Assembly (NCBI RefSeq): GCF_902506425.1
Contig: NZ_LR732469.1
Location: 186,001 to 250,000, forward strand
Length of the DNA: 64,000 nt
Direction of reading: 5' to 3'
DNA from: Novosphingobium sp. 9U
GTDB taxonomy: Bacteria > Pseudomonadota > Alphaproteobacteria > Sphingomonadales > Sphingomonadaceae
Below are positions 52,203 through 60,377 of this stretch, piece by piece (the first letter of the stretch is position 1; the number at the start of each line of letters is the position of its first letter). The position numbers were made by a program, and so were the translations under genes. The notes beneath the pieces are model-generated. The model was not told the origin of the DNA. It worked only from the letters and a program-made list of their open reading frames with translations, and did not search any database.

Positions 52203-54758
52203 ATGACGGCCAAGCGCACACCTGCCGATCGGGCGGCGACCACTGCATCACGTTCAAAGCGCCACCGGGCGCTGCTCGCCGCCACGGCGAGCCTGCTGTG
52301 CTGCTCGGCCCTGTGCAGCCCAGCGATGGCCGAAGATGCTGCCGCAGCGGATGCTGCCGACGAGGCGCCTGGAGACGAGATCGTCGTCACCGGCGCGCTC
52401 GACGCGCTGCCGGTCAAGGACGTTGGCACCGTATTCGGCTTCGACAAGACGGTGACCGAAACGCCGCGCTCGGTATCGACCGTCAGCCAGGCGCAGATCG
52501 AACGCTTCGGCGTGACCAGCATCTACGACCTGATCGCGCAGGCGCCGGGCACCTTCACCAACTCGTTCTTCGGCGTCGGCGGTTCGCTCGACATTCGCGG
52601 CACGCCCGGCGAGACCTATTTTCGCGGCATCCGGCGCCTGGACAACCCGGGCAACTACCCCACCCCGATCGGCGCCGCCGACCGCATCGACATCGTGCGC
52701 GGGCCTGCCTCTCCCATCATGGGCCCAGCCAAGACCGGCGGCTACATCAACTTCGTGCCCAAGTCCGCCCGCGTCGGCAAGGGCAGCTACTTGAGCGAGC
52801 CAAAAGCGGAGCTGACCTACACTCGCGGCAGCTGGAACAACAACATGCTGTCCGGCAGCATCGTCGGCCCTGGCAACATCGGCAACCACGAGTTCGGCTA
52901 TAGCCTTTACGGCGAGCTGACCGATGCCGACAGCTACTACGACAACATCGAGACGCGTCAGACGCTGCTCCAGGCCTCGTTCGACACCGACCTCACGCCC
53001 GAGCTGCGGATCGAGTTCGGCGGCATGTACCAGAACTTCAAGGGCACGCAGAACGGCGGCTGGAACCGCGTGACGCAGGACCTGATCGACAACGGCACCT
53101 ACATTACCGGCCAGGCGAGCAACCTCGACACCAACGGCGACGGCAAGATCTCCCCCGCCGAGAGCCGCGCGGCCAACGGCGGTCTAGGCCTGGGCACCTT
53201 CGGCGGTGCGTTCTGCACCACCCCGCCCTTCTCGGTGCCCTTTGCCTTCGGCCTCAACAACGCGTGCCTCTCCACGCTCTACCCCGACTCCGGCCTGACG
53301 AACGTCGGCACCACCAAGCTCAGCCGCAAGAAGACGCTGACCGGCCCCAACGACTTTCTCGATAACATCGCCAAGACGCTCTACGCCGACCTGATCTGGG
53401 ATGCGGGCGAAGACCTGGAGATCAAGAATCAGTTCTTCTACGACGGGTACAAGAACAGCAACGAGAACGCATACGGCTTCTCGCAGAAGGCGAACTCCTA
53501 CGTGATCGAGGATCGGCTGGTCCTGTCCAAGAAGATCACCAACGAAGCCGGCACCTTCCAGATCCAGGCGGCGCCGTCGATCCGCTATACCAAGTTCAAG
53601 CACGCCGATGACTTTGGCTACGAATACTTCGGCCGCGTCGATTTGACCGAGGGTTACACGCCGCGCTCTACGCGCCTGCTCTCGACCCAGACAGATTCCG
53701 AATACTCGAGCTATTTTCAGGGCCATTATACCGACGCGGCGTTCAGTCTGCTCGCCGACCTGGACTTCGACTTCGGCCTCGATGTGACACTGGGCGGCCG
53801 TTACGACCGCATGAGCGTCACTTCCAGCGCGGTGCTACCCAAGATCGACCCGACGCAGTTCGGCGTCAACATTCCGCTGGCGGCGGTGAACACGCCCAAC
53901 CGTGCGAACGGCTACAATACGCAGAAGGACACCAAGGGCGTATGGTCGTGGACGGCCAGCGCCAACTACGAGCTGCCCTTCGGCCTGATCCCCTACGCCA
54001 CGATTGCCAAGCAGTCGGTGATCATCACCGGCCAGGGCGCCGAGGTCGATCCGTCGAACGTCTATGGCGACAGCTGGATCACCTCGTCCAAGCTTTACGA
54101 AGGCGGCATCAAGGGCAGCTGGCTGGACAGCAAGCTCTATGCCGCGCTGTCGGTCTACAAACAGACGCGCACCGACTATTCGATCCAGTCGCTGACGGTG
54201 AACCAGGCCATTCGCACCACCGGGCTGGAGGCGGAAGCGCGCTGGTCGGTTGATCGCCACTTGCTGCTGACCACCGCCTACACCCATACGAAAGTGCTGA
54301 ACCAGGCCTTCGCCAACGGCGGCGGTGTGTTCTTCTACTACTACGGCGCCGACCTACTTTCCGCCAACGGCGTCGACCCGACGCTGATCCTGGGCGGCGC
54401 GCCCAATGGCCTCGTCCTGCTCACCGACAAAAGCCTGGCCGAGCGTCCCGGCATCCCGCGCAACCTCTATTCGGGCACCGCGTCCTATGCGTTCGACAAC
54501 GGCATCGCCCTGACCGCCAGCGCTTACCATGTGCCCAAGACCTGGGCCGACTACCCTCACACGCTGCGGCTGCCTTCATACACCATCGTCGACCTGGGCG
54601 TGTCGTTCGAGACCGAGCACTGGCTGTTCCAGGTCAACGTCAAGAACGCGCTGAACGAACGGTACTTCCGCGCCAACTTCGTCGAGCTCTACGCCTCGCA
54701 GAACGTGAAGCCGGAACTGCCGCGTAGCTGGCAGGCGGCGATTAAGTATAAGTTCTGA
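52203..54758 (+). CDS. TonB-dependent outer-membrane receptor
   Basis: An 851-residue TonB-dependent receptor. A signal peptide of about 43 residues ends near SPAMA; a short TonB-box-like stretch DEIVVTGA follows; the plug runs from about 75 to 200 (TETPRSVSTVSQAQI, IDIVRGPASPIMGPA); a 22-strand barrel ends with the typical aromatic terminus IKYKF. At residues 309-320 there is a perfect EF-hand loop pattern (DTNGDGKISPAE), likely in a surface loop and perhaps calcium-binding. Siderophore-type plugs look alike, but its place next to the purine regulator and a NUP gene suggests import of a purine compound. Confidence 0.92.
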   Translation: MTAKRTPADRAATTASRSKRHRALLAATASLLCCSALCSPAMAEDAAAADAADEAPGDEIVVTGALDALPVKDVGTVFGFDKTVTETPRSVSTVSQAQIERFGVTSIYDLIAQAPGTFTNSFFGVGGSLDIRGTPGETYFRGIRRLDNPGNYPTPIGAADRIDIVRGPASPIMGPAKTGGYINFVPKSARVGKGSYLSEPKAELTYTRGSWNNNMLSGSIVGPGNIGNHEFGYSLYGELTDADSYYDNIETRQTLLQASFDTDLTPELRIEFGGMYQNFKGTQNGGWNRVTQDLIDNGTYITGQASNLDTNGDGKISPAESRAANGGLGLGTFGGAFCTTPPFSVPFAFGLNNACLSTLYPDSGLTNVGTTKLSRKKTLTGPNDFLDNIAKTLYADLIWDAGEDLEIKNQFFYDGYKNSNENAYGFSQKANSYVIEDRLVLSKKITNEAGTFQIQAAPSIRYTKFKHADDFGYEYFGRVDLTEGYTPRSTRLLSTQTDSEYSSYFQGHYTDAAFSLLADLDFDFGLDVTLGGRYDRMSVTSSAVLPKIDPTQFGVNIPLAAVNTPNRANGYNTQKDTKGVWSWTASANYELPFGLIPYATIAKQSVIITGQGAEVDPSNVYGDSWITSSKLYEGGIKGSWLDSKLYAALSVYKQTRTDYSIQSLTVNQAIRTTGLEAEARWSVDRHLLLTTAYTHTKVLNQAFANGGGVFFYYYGADLLSANGVDPTLILGGAPNGLVLLTDKSLAERPGIPRNLYSGTASYAFDNGIALTASAYHVPKTWADYPHTLRLPSYTIVDLGVSFETEHWLFQVNVKNALNERYFRANFVELYASQNVKPELPRSWQAAIKYKF

Positions 54759-54764
54759 TCTTGT

Positions 54765-54880
54765 CTCCCTCCCCGGCGGGGGGGGGGGCTGTGAGTGGCG
54801 GCGCGTGGCCGAAGGCCGCGCGTCCACGCTGGCGTGAGTACGCCCCCACCCAACCTTCCGCTTCAGGGAGGGCCCGTCTT
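54765..54880. repeat. Dispersed palindromic repeat, diverged copy 6, with G-run
   Basis: CTCCCTCCCCGGCGGG at the left and CTTCAGGGAGGG at the right, with a central GCGCGTGGCC-gaa-GGCCGCGCGT hairpin. A run of 11 G residues lies at 54778-54788. It lies between the TonB receptor and the NUP gene and may reduce co-transcription. Confidence 0.65.
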
Positions 54881-54908
54881 GCACAATCGAAAGGGTAGAG
54901 CCTCGCCT

Positions 54909-55991
54909 ATGGCTTTCCGCAACCTCTTGGCCGCCGGCGCACTGACCATGGCGCTCGCAACACAAGCAGCAGCCGCACCGTCGGAGTGCGCCCCCACCCA
55001 GCTCTGCGCCAACCCGCTACCGGTCAAGGTCGTGATCGTCTCGCTGTTCGAGATCGGCGCCGATGAAGGCGACGCTGCCGGCGAGTTCCAGCTGTGGAAG
55101 ACACGGCGACAGCTCACCCAGCGCATTGCCTTTCCGCAAGGCTACCATGACCTCTACTACAATCCGCAAACGCAAGTGCTGGGCATGGTCACCGGTGTCG
55201 GCACCGCCCGCTCGACCGCGGCGACCATGGCGTTGGGGCTCGATCCCCGCTTTGACCTGACCCATGCTTATTGGCTGGTGGCCGGCATCGCAGGGATCGA
55301 TCCCGAGGACGCCTCGATCGGCTCCGCCGCGTGGGCGCGCTATGTCGTCGATGGCGACCTGGCGCACGAGATCGACGCGCGCGAAATCCCCAAGGACTGG
55401 AAGTGGGGCTACTTTCCGCGCGGTGCAAAGGGCCCGAACGACACGACCGCCAAGCTTAACCCGGACGGCAACGTCTTCCAGGTCAACCCCGCGCTGGTCG
55501 GCTGGGCCTTTCGCCTGACCAAGGACATGGCGCTACCCGACTCGCCAGCGATCCGGACCGAGCGGATGCGCTACACCGGCTATCCTAACGCCCAGAGGCC
55601 GCCGTTCGTGCTGCAGGGCGAGCAGTTGGCGGCGATGACCTTCTGGCACGGCGCGCTGCTGAACGGCTGGGCGAACGACTGGGTCAAGCGCTGGACCGGC
55701 GGCAAAGGTGAGTTCGTCACGTCCGCGATGGAGGACAGCGGCGTGTTCCAGGCGATGACTTACCTCGATCATGCCGGGCGCGCGGACAAGGACCGGGTGC
55801 TCGTGCTGCGCGCGGGCAGCAACTACACCATGCCACCGCCCGGCGTGGACGCGGCCTCGTACCTGTTGCGCGAGAACGAAGGCTATGCCGGCCTCGAAGC
55901 GGCGGTGGAGAGCCTGTACCAGGTCGGGTCTAAAGTGGTCGATGAGTGGCTCGACCACTGGGACCGCTACGAAGCGCAGCCGCCGCGCTGA
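54909..55991 (+). CDS. Secreted purine nucleoside protein (NUP family)
   Basis: A 360-residue protein of the NUP/purine-nucleoside-permease family with a signal peptide (LLAAGALTMALATQAAAA). Conserved blocks: PVKVVIVSLFEIG, GYHDLYYNPQTQVLGMVTGVGTA (read in part), WLVAGIAGIDPEDAS, TSAMEDSGVFQAM and VLRAGSNYTMPPP. The fold is related to nucleoside phosphorylases rather than to membrane carriers, and there are no membrane helices, so a periplasmic nucleoside-cleaving or binding role is more likely than transport. ATG 54909. Confidence 0.88.
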   Translation: MAFRNLLAAGALTMALATQAAAAPSECAPTQLCANPLPVKVVIVSLFEIGADEGDAAGEFQLWKTRRQLTQRIAFPQGYHDLYYNPQTQVLGMVTGVGTARSTAATMALGLDPRFDLTHAYWLVAGIAGIDPEDASIGSAAWARYVVDGDLAHEIDAREIPKDWKWGYFPRGAKGPNDTTAKLNPDGNVFQVNPALVGWAFRLTKDMALPDSPAIRTERMRYTGYPNAQRPPFVLQGEQLAAMTFWHGALLNGWANDWVKRWTGGKGEFVTSAMEDSGVFQAMTYLDHAGRADKDRVLVLRAGSNYTMPPPGVDAASYLLRENEGYAGLEAAVESLYQVGSKVVDEWLDHWDRYEAQPPR

Positions 55992-56047
55992 AGTTCGCGC
56001 ATATCGATACGCATAGCCTTCTCTCTGCCTGAGTGGAGAGCAGACGC

Positions 56048-56076
56048 AAAAAAAGGGCCGATCCGAAGACCGACCC
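56048..56076 (-). terminator. Intrinsic terminator with UUCG loop
   Basis: Read on the minus strand: GGGTCGGTC-TTCG-GATCGGCCC, a 9-bp stem (two G-U pairs) closed by a UUCG tetraloop, followed by seven T. It lies 115 bp beyond the end of the acyl-CoA dehydrogenase gene and is the clearest terminator in the window. Confidence 0.85.
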
Positions 56077-56085
56077 ACTGAAAGT

Positions 56086-56118
56086 TTGGGAGAGGATGCC
56101 TGAAAGGCACCCCCTCTC
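56086..56118. other. Hairpin between NUP gene and acyl-CoA dehydrogenase gene
   Basis: GGGAGAGGatGCCTgaaAGGCaccCCCTCTC folds into a stem of two blocks. No T-run on either side. It may be a transcript-end hairpin shared by the two convergent units. Confidence 0.5.
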
Positions 56119-56190
56119 TGGCCCAAGCCCAGCCATGCTGCAAGTGCGAAGAACGACGCAGGGTGTTCTCTTTTTTGCAACCCCGCTGGC

Positions 56191-57360
56191 TTACTGCGCC
56201 GCGGGAGCGTCATGGGCGACCAGCTCGCGTCCGATCAGCATGCGCCGCACCTCGTTGGTGCCCGCGCCGATGTCGAGCAACTTGGCATCGCGCCAGAAGC
56301 GTTCGACCGGCCAGTCCTTGGTGTAGCCCGCGCCGCCCAGCGCCTGGATCGCCTCGCCCGCGACCTTCACCGCGTTCTCGGAGGCGAGCAGGATGCAGCC
56401 CGCCGCGTCGAAGCGCGTGGTGCGCCCGGCATCGCACGCCTTGGCGACGGCATAGACGTAAGCGCGCGAGGAGTTCAGCGCGACGTACATGTCGGCGACT
56501 TTGGCCTGCATCAGCTGGAACTCGCCGATCGGCCGCCCGAATTGCTTGCGTTCGCGCACATAGGGCAGCACCACGTCGAGGCAGGCCTGCATGATGCCCA
56601 GCTGGATGCCCGAGAGCACGACGCGCTCGTAGTCCAGGCCCGACATCAGCACTTTGACGCCGCCGTTCAGCGGCCCCATGACTTGCGCATCGGGCACGAA
56701 GCAATCGTCGAACACGAGCTCGGCGGTGGGTGAGCCGCGCATCCCAACCTTGTCGATCTTCTGCCCGATCGAGAACCCGGCGAAATCCCTCTCGATCAGG
56801 AAGGCGGTGATGCCCTTCGATCCGGCATCGGGGATCGTCTTGGCATAGACCACCAGCGTGTCGGCGTAAGCGGCGTTGGTGATCCAGAACTTGGTGCCGT
56901 TCAGCCGATAGCCGCCGTCCACCTTGTCGGCGCGCAGCTTCATCGAGACCACGTCCGACCCAGCGCCCGCTTCCGACATCGCCAGGCTGCCCACGTGCTC
57001 GCCCGATATCAGCTTTGGCAGGTACTTGGCCTTCTGCTCGGGACTGCCCCAGCGGCGGATCTGGTTGACGCACAAGTTCGAATGCGCCCCGTAGCTCAGG
57101 CCCACCGATGCGGAGGAACGGCTGATCTCCTCGCAGGCGATCAGGTGCTCCAGATAGCCCAGGCCCAGGCCACCATCGGCCTCCTCGACGGTGATGCCGT
57201 GCAGGCCGAGCTCGCCCATCTGTGGCCACAGATCTCGCGGGAACGCGTCGTCGGCATCCACCCGCGCCGCGATCGGTTCGATCCGGTCGAGCGCGAACCG
57301 CCGCGTGGTCGCACGGATGGTGTCGGCCATCTCGCCAAGATCGAAATCCATGTTCGCCAT
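56191..57360 (-). CDS. Acyl-CoA dehydrogenase, isovaleryl-CoA dehydrogenase-like
   Basis: A 389-residue FAD acyl-CoA dehydrogenase. The catalytic Glu appears to be Glu245 in SGLDYERVVLSG, while the usual C-terminal Glu position reads GAGTNEVRR without Glu, the arrangement of isovaleryl-CoA dehydrogenase. MSEAGAGSDVVSMKLRA and KFWITNA are FAD-domain marks. It would convert isovaleryl-CoA to 3-methylcrotonyl-CoA in leucine breakdown. I chose ATG 57360 (MANMDFDLG) after AGGAGAG over an in-frame start 16 codons earlier. Co-directional with and 94 bp after the E1-like gene. Confidence 0.9.
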   Translation of the reverse strand: MANMDFDLGEMADTIRATTRRFALDRIEPIAARVDADDAFPRDLWPQMGELGLHGITVEEADGGLGLGYLEHLIACEEISRSSASVGLSYGAHSNLCVNQIRRWGSPEQKAKYLPKLISGEHVGSLAMSEAGAGSDVVSMKLRADKVDGGYRLNGTKFWITNAAYADTLVVYAKTIPDAGSKGITAFLIERDFAGFSIGQKIDKVGMRGSPTAELVFDDCFVPDAQVMGPLNGGVKVLMSGLDYERVVLSGIQLGIMQACLDVVLPYVRERKQFGRPIGEFQLMQAKVADMYVALNSSRAYVYAVAKACDAGRTTRFDAAGCILLASENAVKVAGEAIQALGGAGYTKDWPVERFWRDAKLLDIGAGTNEVRRMLIGRELVAHDAPAAQ

Positions 57361-57454
57361 GTCGCTCTCCTGAATGCTCTCATCGACCATCCAGGCCGTG
57401 TTGCGCATCTTGGCAGTAGCCTCGACATGGTACAGGGCAAGCCACGCGATTGGG

Positions 57455-59794
57455 TCAGTCCCTGAGGATCAACTCCGCGGCGGCATCGATGATGGCATCG
57501 GCGTCGAGACGATAGGTACGGTACAAGTCGGGCAGGTTGCCGGTCTGGCCGAAGCGATCGGTGCCCAGCGGGCTCACGACCATGCCACGCACGCCGCCCA
57601 GCCATGACAGCGCCCCGGGCGAACCGTCGAGCACGGTGACGAGCCCGCAACCGCGCGGCAGGTCCGCCAGCAGGCGCTCGGCGTGGCACGGCGGCGATGC
57701 CCGGCCACCCCAGCGCGCGGCCCGGCTGGCGGACCATTCGCGGTGCAGCAGGTCGGGCGAGGTAACGTTCAGCAGGCCCAAGCCGGGCATGTCGTCCGCC
57801 AGCTGCTCCCACGCCGACAGCGCTTCGGGCGCGACAGCACCGCTGAAGATGATCGCCATCTCTGCATCGGCTGCAGGCTTCCTCAGCCAATAGCCGCCGG
57901 CGAGTGCATCGGCCTTCCAGCTATCGTCCGCACGCTCGACCTGCGGGATCGCTCGGGTGGTCAGCCGCAGATAGACGGAACTCCCATCCGCCCCCTGCAA
58001 GTACCCGAAGGCCCACTGCATGATCAGCGCCAGTTCGTCGGCAAACGCGGGCTCGAAGTACGTGAGGCCGGGCTGGCCCATACCAATCAGCGGCGTGTTG
58101 ATCGACTGGTGCGCCCCGCCCTCCGCCGCGAGGGTCAGGCCCGATGGCGTCCCCACCAGCAGGAAGCGCGCGTCCTGATAGCAACCATAGTTCAGCACAT
58201 CGAGGCCGCGGGCAATGAACGGATCGTAGACCGTCCCCACCGGGATCAGCCGCGTGCCGAAGTGCGGTGCCGCAAGGCCGAGAGCGGTGAGCAGCGAAAA
58301 GAAGTTGTGCTCGGCAATGCCCAGCTCGATGTGCTGCCCGGCCGCATGTGCCGACCACTTCTGCGCCGAGGGGATCCGCGCCTGGTGGAACACGTCGGTC
58401 AGCTCGCTGCGGCGAAACAGGCCACGCTGGTTGACGAAGCCGCCGAGGTTGGTGGTCTGGGTCACGTCGGGCGCGGTGGTGACGATCCGGTCGGCCAGCG
58501 CCTCGCCCGACTTCGCGAGGTCGAGCATGATGCGCCCGAAGGCGGCCTGGGTCGACAGCTCGGCGCCGCTGGGCACTGTCAGGTCCGGCACCGCGACGGC
58601 CGATGGCGCGGGCTCTGCCTCACGTCGAGCCAGCGCGCTGGCCTGCACCAATGCCTGCGCCTCGGCCGCGATGTTGTCACCCAGGCCCGCCCAGGGCTCC
58701 CACTCCTGTCCTTCGGCGATTCCCATGTCGGAGCGGAACTGCGCCATCTGCGGCGGGTTCATCATGCCCGAATGGTTGTCCTTGTGCCCGGCAAGGGGCA
58801 GGCCGTAGCCCTTCACCGTGTAGGCGATGAACAACGTTGGCCGTTCGTCCTGGCAAGCATCGAACGCCTCGACCAGCGTCTCCAGGCAATGGCCGCCCAG
58901 GTTGGTCATCAGCCGTCCAAGGGCATCGTCATCGAAGCTGGCGAGCAGCTTGGCGACGTTCGCCTTTGCGCCGATATCAGCGGTGAGCCGCGCCCGCCAC
59001 GCGGCACCGCCCTGGTAGGTCAGCGCGGCGAAATCGGCATTGGGGCAGTTGTCGATCCACTCCTGCAAGTGCCGGCCGCCCGGCCGCTTGAAAGCGGCGA
59101 GCTGGCGCTTGCCGTACTTCAGCGTCAGCACCCGCCAGCCGCAAGTCTCGAAGATGTCGTCGAAGCGGCGAAACATGCGATCGGCAGTGGTGTAGTCGAG
59201 CGACTGGCGGTTGTAGTCGACCACCCACCAGCAGTTGCGCACGTCGTGCTTGTAGGCCTCGATCAGGCACTCATAGATGTTGCCCTCGTCCAGCTCGGCA
59301 TCACCCATCAGCGCGATCATGCGGCCGGCGTCCTCCTCGCGCAGCTGGCCATGCGCGATCAGGTAGTCCTGCACCAGGCTGGTGAACGCCGTCGCCGCCA
59401 CGCCGAGGCCGACCGACCCGGTCGAGAAATCGACGGGGATCGCGTCCTTGGTGCGCGAGGGGTAGCTCTGCGCTCCGCCCAGCCCGCGGAACCGCTCGAG
59501 CGCGTCGCGCGACTGCTGGCCCAGCAGGTAGTGGATCGCGTGCAGCACCGGACCTGCATGCGGCTTCACCGCGACCTTGTCCTGCGGGCGCAAGGCGTGG
59601 AAGTAGAGCGCGGCCATGATCGTCGTCATCGAGGCGCAGCTCGCCTGATGGCCGCCCACTTTCAGGCCGTCCACCTTGGGGCGCAAGTGGTTGGCGTTGT
59701 GGACGATCCAGGACGAGAGCCAGCGCAATCGACTGTCGAGCGCCTCCAGCGTCGCGATCTCCGCCCTGGCGCTGCTCTCGATAGCTTGTGACAT
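57455..59794 (-). CDS. Single-chain thiamine-diphosphate 2-oxo-acid dehydrogenase E1-like / transketolase-like
   Basis: A 779-residue thiamine-diphosphate enzyme with fused alpha-beta layout. The N-terminal pyrophosphate/cofactor block is GDAELDEGNIYE followed by WWVVDYNRQS; the central pyrimidine-binding and C-terminal domains have GQHIELGIAEHNFF, GTPSGLTLAAEGGAHQS and GTDRFGQTGN. This is the AceE-like homodimeric E1 type, shorter than AceE (about 890). With an isovaleryl-CoA dehydrogenase downstream and an Lrp/AsnC gene divergent, a branched-chain 2-oxo acid is a likely substrate; pyruvate or a transketolase role is not excluded. AGGAGG precedes ATG 59794. No E2 or E3 is adjacent. Confidence 0.8.
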   Translation of the reverse strand: MSQAIESSARAEIATLEALDSRLRWLSSWIVHNANHLRPKVDGLKVGGHQASCASMTTIMAALYFHALRPQDKVAVKPHAGPVLHAIHYLLGQQSRDALERFRGLGGAQSYPSRTKDAIPVDFSTGSVGLGVAATAFTSLVQDYLIAHGQLREEDAGRMIALMGDAELDEGNIYECLIEAYKHDVRNCWWVVDYNRQSLDYTTADRMFRRFDDIFETCGWRVLTLKYGKRQLAAFKRPGGRHLQEWIDNCPNADFAALTYQGGAAWRARLTADIGAKANVAKLLASFDDDALGRLMTNLGGHCLETLVEAFDACQDERPTLFIAYTVKGYGLPLAGHKDNHSGMMNPPQMAQFRSDMGIAEGQEWEPWAGLGDNIAAEAQALVQASALARREAEPAPSAVAVPDLTVPSGAELSTQAAFGRIMLDLAKSGEALADRIVTTAPDVTQTTNLGGFVNQRGLFRRSELTDVFHQARIPSAQKWSAHAAGQHIELGIAEHNFFSLLTALGLAAPHFGTRLIPVGTVYDPFIARGLDVLNYGCYQDARFLLVGTPSGLTLAAEGGAHQSINTPLIGMGQPGLTYFEPAFADELALIMQWAFGYLQGADGSSVYLRLTTRAIPQVERADDSWKADALAGGYWLRKPAADAEMAIIFSGAVAPEALSAWEQLADDMPGLGLLNVTSPDLLHREWSASRAARWGGRASPPCHAERLLADLPRGCGLVTVLDGSPGALSWLGGVRGMVVSPLGTDRFGQTGNLPDLYRTYRLDADAIIDAAAELILRD

Positions 59795-59912
59795 CCGCGT
59801 CCTCCTGGACATACAATACCGCATGAGCGTGAGGCGCGTCCTTGCGTAGCGCGGCAGGAAACTGGCAGGAGGCGCAATCTTCCACTCGCCTCAGTCAGGA
59901 AGGCCGCAGAAT

Positions 59913-60377
59913 ATGCCAAGAACGCTCGACGACATCGATCGGCGCATCCTGATGGAGATCCAGCGCAATGGCCGCATCTCCAACCAGGAACTGGCCGAGC
60001 GCATCGGCCTCTCACCCAGCCCCTGCCTGCGGCGGACCAAGAGCCTGGAGGAGCAAGGCCTGATCTCCGGCTATGTCGGGCTGGTCGACCCGGCGCTCGT
60101 CGGGTTGAGCGTGACCGCCTTCGTGCGGGTCAGGCTTGAGAAGCAGGGCGACCGCCACCTGACCGAGTTCGAGGAGGCGGTGGCCCAGTTGCCCGAAGTC
60201 ATGGAGTGCTATCTGATGACCGGCGAGGCCGACTATCAGCTGCGGGTGCTGGTCGGATCACTGGCTGAGTTCGAGGACTTCCTGCGCCAGAAGATCACCC
60301 GGATCGGCGTGGTGGCCGAAGTCACCAGCAGCTTCGCCCTGCGCCCGGTGGTGTACCGGACCGCCTTGCCAGTCTGA
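59913..60377 (+). CDS. Lrp/AsnC-family regulator
   Basis: A 154-residue Lrp/AsnC protein: N-terminal HTH (LDDIDRRILMEIQRNGRIS, then ERIGLSPSPCLRR) and C-terminal RAM ligand-binding domain (VMECYLMTGEADYQLRVLV). Such regulators sense amino acids, often leucine or branched-chain ones. Divergent from the E1-like gene across 118 bp, so it probably controls that unit. It abuts the end of nagE with no gap. Confidence 0.92.
   Translation: MPRTLDDIDRRILMEIQRNGRISNQELAERIGLSPSPCLRRTKSLEEQGLISGYVGLVDPALVGLSVTAFVRVRLEKQGDRHLTEFEEAVAQLPEVMECYLMTGEADYQLRVLVGSLAEFEDFLRQKITRIGVVAEVTSSFALRPVVYRTALPV

Noticed and set aside
56140..56180. Plus-strand terminator with the T-run at 56169-56174
   Set aside because: The only stem before it is a weak 5-bp AGAAC/GTTCT pairing with a long loop; too weak to call.
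57683..59791. 702-codon plus-strand frame across the E1-like gene
   Set aside because: Antisense of a gene with thiamine-diphosphate motifs and a good ribosome site; shadow frame.
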